Shown here: positions 63,256 through 64,000 of the stretch, one piece after another
Position numbering within the stretch: the first letter of the stretch is position 1
Layout of the letters: the number at the start of each line of letters is the position of its first letter
From: Eubacteriales bacterium
Lineage (GTDB): Bacteria; Bacillota; Clostridia; Peptostreptococcales; Anaerovoracaceae
Length of the DNA: 64,000 nt
Direction: 5' to 3'
Assembly (NCBI GenBank): GCA_028692105.1
Contig: JAQUYC010000001.1
Span: forward strand, 124,001 to 188,000
Position numbers and translations under genes: made by a program
Notes under the pieces: model-generated
Database searches by the model: none
Told to the model about the DNA's origin: nothing
The model's input: the letters and a program-made list of their open reading frames with translations, nothing else

Positions 63256-64000
63256 TTAGCAACAGCTGTCATTCGAATGGCAGTCATTATTGTTGACTGT
63301 TTGTTTTTTGAGCATTTCAATTGCCTTCTCTTCGTCAAGCGGTTTACTGACTATATAGCCTTGAATCTTGTCACACCCGCAACTTTGCAAGTATTGTTTC
63401 TGCTTCTCATGCTCTACTCCTTCCGCTATGGCACAATGGCCCAGCTTATGCGCCATCGATACGATATCACCAGTGATAGCCTCATCATCCTTCGATGAAA
63501 CAAGCTTGTCAATAAAGTATTTGTCAATTTTAAGGCAGTTGACATTTAGCTCCCGTACCCTCGCAAGAGAGGAATATCCTGTCCCGAAATCATCTATGGC
63601 GGTGTGGATTCCAGAATCCTTCAACTCACCAAGAATACGGTTTATTTCTTGGTCGTTGTCGGCAAACATCGACTCAGTAATCTCAAGGCTGATATTCGCT
63701 GGATTAATCTGCATTTCAGTTATCATATCAAATAAATCTTTGTTGAAATCATTTCTTAGCAGCTGAATTGCAGAGATATTAATTGAAACGGTTATTCCGG
63801 AATAACCATTATCCCTTAATTTATTTAAGAAACGAAACACCTCAAGAGTAACTTTTTTACCAAATGTTATAATTAACTTTGTTTTTTCTGCTATTGGGAT
63901 GAATTCCAGAGGCGGTATCAAGCCCAGCTTGTCACTTTTTATCCTGGCTAAAGCTTCAAAGCCGCATATCTGATTCGATTTTAGATCCAGAATCGGCTGA
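63256..64000 (-). CDS. EAL-domain c-di-GMP phosphodiesterase (N-terminus beyond window edge)
   Basis: The frame runs in from the right edge; 247 codons are visible, ending at TAA (63256-63258). All EAL catalytic elements are present: EALAR near the edge, SINISAIQ (Asn), LEITES, DDFGTGYSS, KIDKYFID (Lys), AEGVEH and the final QGY. It should hydrolyse c-di-GMP to pGpG. The upstream part, probably a GGDEF or sensor region, lies outside. The C-terminus is Asn- and Cys-rich (NNNDCHSNDSCC). It is followed after 10 bases by the dCache-GGDEF-HD-GYP gene. Confidence 0.93.
   Translation of the reverse strand, partial: QPILDLKSNQICGFEALARIKSDKLGLIPPLEFIPIAEKTKLIITFGKKVTLEVFRFLNKLRDNGYSGITVSINISAIQLLRNDFNKDLFDMITEMQINPANISLEITESMFADNDQEINRILGELKDSGIHTAIDDFGTGYSSLARVRELNVNCLKIDKYFIDKLVSSKDDEAITGDIVSMAHKLGHCAIAEGVEHEKQKQYLQSCGCDKIQGYIVSKPLDEEKAIEMLKKQTVNNNDCHSNDSCC

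Noticed and set aside
1..64000. CRISPR arrays, tRNA, rRNA, insertion sequences, phage genes
   Set aside because: None seen on either strand; the only repeats are local hairpins and palindromes.

Overview
The window reads as chromosome of an anaerobic, spore-forming, low-to-moderate GC Clostridia (Bacillota). The grounds are AGGAGG-type ribosome binding sites with several TTG starts, a CIRCE element, a Spo0E-like phosphatase, LysM and SLH cell-surface proteins, a carbon-monoxide-dehydrogenase-family protein, diaminopimelate dehydrogenase, FNR-type control and a large set of c-di-GMP enzymes. I saw no rRNA, tRNA, CRISPR array, phage or transposase. No gene-free stretch exceeds 300 bases; the longest gaps are described under the sites found in them.

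Layout. 1-3.9 kb (minus): a calcineurin-like phosphoesterase cut by the left edge, a DUF4474 membrane protein, and htpG with a perfect CIRCE operator. 4-9.5 kb: an AraC-type regulator and an SDR dehydrogenase, then aldehyde dehydrogenase, MntP and an EamA transporter on the minus strand. 9.5-16.4 kb (minus): a class B PBP paired with an FHA-FtsW fusion, then SIMPL, TraB and radical-SAM/SPASM proteins. 16.6-32.2 kb: a 2917-residue cyclic beta-glucan synthase divergent from cysK, a fused trehalose-6-P synthase/phosphatase, a GH65 phosphorylase, beta-phosphoglucomutase and a LEA-like protein. Together these look like an osmotic or desiccation stress and storage-disaccharide block. 32.3-36 kb: small housekeeping genes mixed with remnants of ppx and a DUF47 gene, then ddh.

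36-40.2 kb (minus): two neighbouring units (RIC iron-sulfur repair protein plus HMA protein; HMA protein plus P1B ATPase plus Crp/Fnr regulator). Each has an FNR box centred exactly at -41.5 from a good -10 hexamer, which suggests a self-contained redox/NO/metal regulon. 40.2-43.5 kb: LigD and Ku, a two-gene NHEJ system. 43.6-53.6 kb: Spo0E-like protein, a pirin gene broken by an internal deletion, LysP-like permease, RlmA, LysM-deacetylase, GH18-SLH glycosidase, Ogt, MBL hydrolase, acetate transporter and EamA transporter.

53.6-64 kb: a nitroreductase remnant; a CooS-family protein with a CX2C D-cluster motif and Glu in place of the C-cluster Cys that corresponds to Cys295; then a c-di-GMP block (tandem-HD protein, FIST-GGDEF-HD-GYP, dCache-HAMP-PAS-GGDEF-HD-GYP, and an EAL protein cut by the right edge). 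The best candidates for new biology are the hybrid-cluster-like CooS variant and the compact FNR regulon. The window also holds several recently decayed genes: pirin, ppx, DUF47 and nitroreductase.
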